Shown here piece by piece: positions 61,699-64,000 of a DNA stretch of 64,000 bases (positions are counted from its first letter, which is position 1; every line of letters begins with the position of its first letter). Made by a program: the position numbers and the translations under genes. This DNA comes from Turritopsis dohrnii (taxonomy: Eukaryota > Cnidaria > Hydrozoa > Anthoathecata > Oceaniidae). Location: the NCBI GenBank assembly GCA_027922465.2, contig BQMF02000786.1:46555-110554 (forward strand), given 5' to 3'. Below the pieces are notes generated by a model. That model was not told where the DNA came from. It saw only the letters and a list, made by a program, of their open reading frames with translations, and made no database searches.

Positions 61699-63014
61699 TT
61701 AATATAATGCAGACATAAATTCTCCGTTTTGAATATTTAATTGAGCGTCCATTATTAGATATATATATGCGTTTAAGTTTCCTGCAGTTTCAGCGGTCTT
61801 TTCAATCTGTAAAGTGATGCCTTCACTCGCATTTTCAATCCTTCGACCGGTCCCATGCAAGGCATTCTCATCAATTGTTCTGAAATCTAACCATAGAGCA
61901 TACTTGTTTGTCAAGTAATCAGAGACTTTTACATCATGTAATCCCAAGCGCTTTCCGTTTTCGCCGACGCTATTATCTTTTGGTTTTCCTTCAGCAAAAT
62001 ACTTGCAAATCTCATTGTATTGTTCAAACGGCTGCATGCCTTGAGCAAGAAGTTGGTTAGGCTTACCCTCAACGATGACTGATACCTTTTTGATCTTTGG
62101 ATTGTAGAATTTACAGGTTTCTCGTTTGTAGGATTTTTCTTCTTCAAATAGAACTAAAATACCCTTCAAAGATTTGGCAGGTGTGTTGAATGACCAATTC
62201 CACGTTGTGTCTGACTTGTTTACTCTAATTTGTCTGTGCCGCAAAATCCTATCATAGAGCAAAGCCATGTTTTGATATTCAGAAGCGATTTGTCTAGCCA
62301 ACGTGGGTTGTGTCACAAGCTCATATTCAAGTGAGATGTTAGATATTTTGTATTTACCATCTGGGTTACGTTTTTGACCTGCGGCAGTATCTGGAGGGTC
62401 AGAATAAATAACTCGGTTATAGTCGTTAAATGTGATCTCGTAGCAAAGCCTATTACCTAAACCTGCTTGATAATATGGAATAGTACTATCTAGCATCTCA
62501 AAGTCGAGTGGAATGACAAACTTGTTTTTATAGGTGTCAGCAATGGCTTTGTCTTCTGCATCAGAGGTGTCTTTATCTGAAGCACCAATCCTTAATTTCA
62601 TACAATTCTCTGTACACCCATCGTCGATGATCGCGTTTGTCTTTTCAAACTTGGTTAACCATAAATCTCTGTAACACCCAAAAAGATCAAAGTCATCGAT
62701 ACTCAATATCTCGTTACCTTCGAACTTGACAGCCAACTTTTTAACAATAGCTCTCCCAATGTTACTGACCAATGTTCTTTTTGAGTCAGCTTTCGACTCG
62801 AGTTCAATATCAAAACTTAGATTCGTTGTTCCTGGGATAATAACATCATCGCTTCCTAAATTTGGAAACCTAAATTTGGAAACCTAACCAATAATAGCTG
62901 ATTTTGATCAATCTCACTTGGATTGTGTGTGACAATTACTTTTTGACAAGAACCTTTTACACCGCGGGCAGTTCTAAGTGAACGTTCTGGATTTAACCTC
63001 TTTCCATACTCCAT
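61699..63014 (-). pseudogene. Polinton major capsid (hexon-like) protein, frame broken by 14-bp duplication
   Basis: The gene starts at the ATG at 63012-63014 (MEYGKRLNPERSLRTARG). A 14-bp tandem duplication at 62855-62882 (CCTAAATTTGGAAA twice) shifts the frame and makes a stop. The remaining 357-codon frame down to 61699 carries strand-rich text such as DDFDLFGCYRDLWLTKFEK, YYQAGLGNRLCYEITFNDYN and YALWLDFRTIDENALHGTGR. These fit the double jelly-roll capsid protein of cnidarian Polintons/adintoviruses. Position next to the ATPase and penton candidate supports this. Confidence 0.8.
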
Positions 63015-63059
63015 TATTAATTATGATATATATAATTAATTATTACTTTTTATCTCGGT
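63015..63059. promoter_or_regulatory. Capsid gene promoter candidate
   Basis: AT-only run with TATATATAATTAATTA between the penton-like stop (63060) and the capsid ATG (63014). Similar TATATATA text precedes the genes at 52780 and 56948. Confidence 0.4.
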
Positions 63060-63620
63060 TTAGCGGATGTGCAAAACAACGGTTCTTCCTAGGTCTTCTT
63101 TTAGCATATTGCCATGCTGATCTGTGAGTTTCAACGTGAGAGACTGAAATACACCATTTTTTAATTTTTTGTATTGAGGGTTTTTAGGCTGAACATGTGT
63201 GAAGTCACTATATTCAACCATGTGATATGTTAGTAAAATATCACTTAGCTTTCCATTCTCAAGATTTTGAGTGTTGTCGAGTTCAGAGAGATGCAAATTA
63301 ATTTTGGTTATTTTAGCGAGCTTATTTGTTTTGATTATTCGAGGGTCTTTGTCTAATGAGGTAAGTTTTACATCACCTGCTAAAAAGGCACCTGCTAAAA
63401 AGGCATTCAATTCCCTGCTCGTGAATGTTCCTTGAGGTACCAACTTTTCAGCTTTCTCATCAGTAGACAGTTTCAGTTTCAACTCTGTGGTTATTTCATA
63501 CGTAACATTGTCTGCAAACATATCAAGCAATGCAATTTCTTTTGAGCCATCCATATTTTGAATGGGGTAAGATAGATATATGGTCTTCTCACCTTTTGCG
63601 ACATTTACTGTGATATACAT
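63060..63620 (-). CDS. Candidate minor capsid (penton-like) protein
   Basis: 186 residues, strand-rich: MYITVNVAKGEKTIYLSYPI, VTYEITTELKLKL and LTLKLTDQHGNMLKEDLGRT, ending LHIR. This ending is typical of the small capsid protein next to the hexon in cnidarian Polintons. A 15-bp in-frame tandem duplication at about 63378-63407 doubles FLAGA. The frame stays open. A single jelly-roll penton role is inferred from position and size. Confidence 0.65.
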   Translation of the reverse strand: MYITVNVAKGEKTIYLSYPIQNMDGSKEIALLDMFADNVTYEITTELKLKLSTDEKAEKLVPQGTFTSRELNAFLAGAFLAGDVKLTSLDKDPRIIKTNKLAKITKINLHLSELDNTQNLENGKLSDILLTYHMVEYSDFTHVQPKNPQYKKLKNGVFQSLTLKLTDQHGNMLKEDLGRTVVLHIR

Positions 63621-63658
63621 TTCTTGTATTAGAGAATAGAGGATTATATTTTTAAATA

Positions 63659-64000
63659 ATGCAGAACATTTTTAAATATAATCCTAATGCGCTTTATAAG
63701 CCAAATGGAGGACAATACCTTCAGATATTGAATTCTAAAGATTTATACAAACAAACAATTATTGTCTCTGAAAATGGTTCTTTTCCTGCGAGCTTTCCCA
63801 ATATTTTTACTAATTACAAAATGGATGAAAATGAAAAACGCATGAAAATTTGGCAGGAACAACCATTTAAATTATGGCAAACCCAACTCAATTTTGTCAC
63901 TTCTGGGTCAGTTCTGAACACCTGAAAGAAGGTCGCTCTACTCCTATGATTAGAGCAGTATATCGTTTTCACGTCTATTATCACATTAGACGAATCATTA
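63659..64000 (+). pseudogene. Start of a large Polinton gene, broken, continues past window
   Basis: Starts MQNIFKYNPNALYKPNGGQY and is open for 88 codons through KIWQEQPFKLWQTQLNF to a stop at 63925. Another frame then carries the expected continuation, STPMIRAVYRFHVYYHIRRI, to the window edge. An indel near 63895-63910 therefore splits it. This N-terminal pattern belongs to a long, uncharacterised cnidarian Polinton protein. Confidence 0.6.

Overview
This is an AT-rich stretch of an animal genome that is almost entirely transposon-derived. No RNA gene, CRISPR array, prokaryotic operon or clearly intact host gene is visible. Several protein families here (Polinton accessory proteins, Ginger integrase with Ulp1-like protease, HIRAN and Mutator-type fragments, Helitron helicase plus endonuclease) are ones I associate with cnidarian genomes. 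A hydrozoan-like cnidarian is my best guess, but the host assignment is inference.

Region by region. 1-15 kb: copies of a dispersed repeat (called R1 here), two short non-autonomous Helitrons (family HelA) inserted in it, satellite-like repeats, and decaying minus-strand exons of a duplicated gene family that includes a tyrosine-recombinase-like domain and a run of six in-phase mini-exons. 16-17.7 kb: a broken Mutator-like transposase and unassigned exons. 17.85-41.4 kb: a Ginger-type integrase gene followed by F-box and Ulp1-like protease sequence. It is split first by a 352-bp MITE and then by a roughly 21-kb block bounded by long inverted repeats. That block holds nested elements: two longer Helitrons (family HelB), LINE fragments, a broken pogo/Tigger transposase with a PCNA-binding motif, a small spliced RGG-box gene, a degraded PHD/coiled-coil gene and a cluster of unrecognised AT-rich ORFs. 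42.3-46.1 kb: Helitron PIF1-like helicase and endonuclease remains, rearranged by a small inversion. 46.7 kb to the end: a large part of a Polinton/Maverick (adintovirus-like) element.

The Polinton carries protein-primed DNA polymerase B and integrase, divergently arranged, followed by a set of small membrane and coiled-coil proteins, a packaging ATPase, a hexon-like major capsid protein, a candidate penton protein and the start of another gene. PolB is cut by a Ty3/Gypsy element (TG...CA ends, 5-bp duplication), and a 2.25-kb HelB Helitron sits between PolB and integrase. The capsid gene has a 14-bp tandem duplication that shifts its frame. This copy is therefore a fossil or near-fossil, although most of its reading frames are still open.

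The most interesting item is an 82-residue plus-strand ORF at 60685-60933 inside the Polinton. It closely resembles the C-terminal PP1/eIF2alpha module of the PPP1R15 (GADD34/CReP) family. Large DNA viruses use such modules to counter translational shut-off. A virus-like transposon carrying one would be a notable find. Other notable points are a Gypsy LTR that overlaps about 175 codons of pol, two Helitron families sharing a terminal module, and several insertions that can be dated relative to one another because the interrupted sequence is recognisable on both sides.
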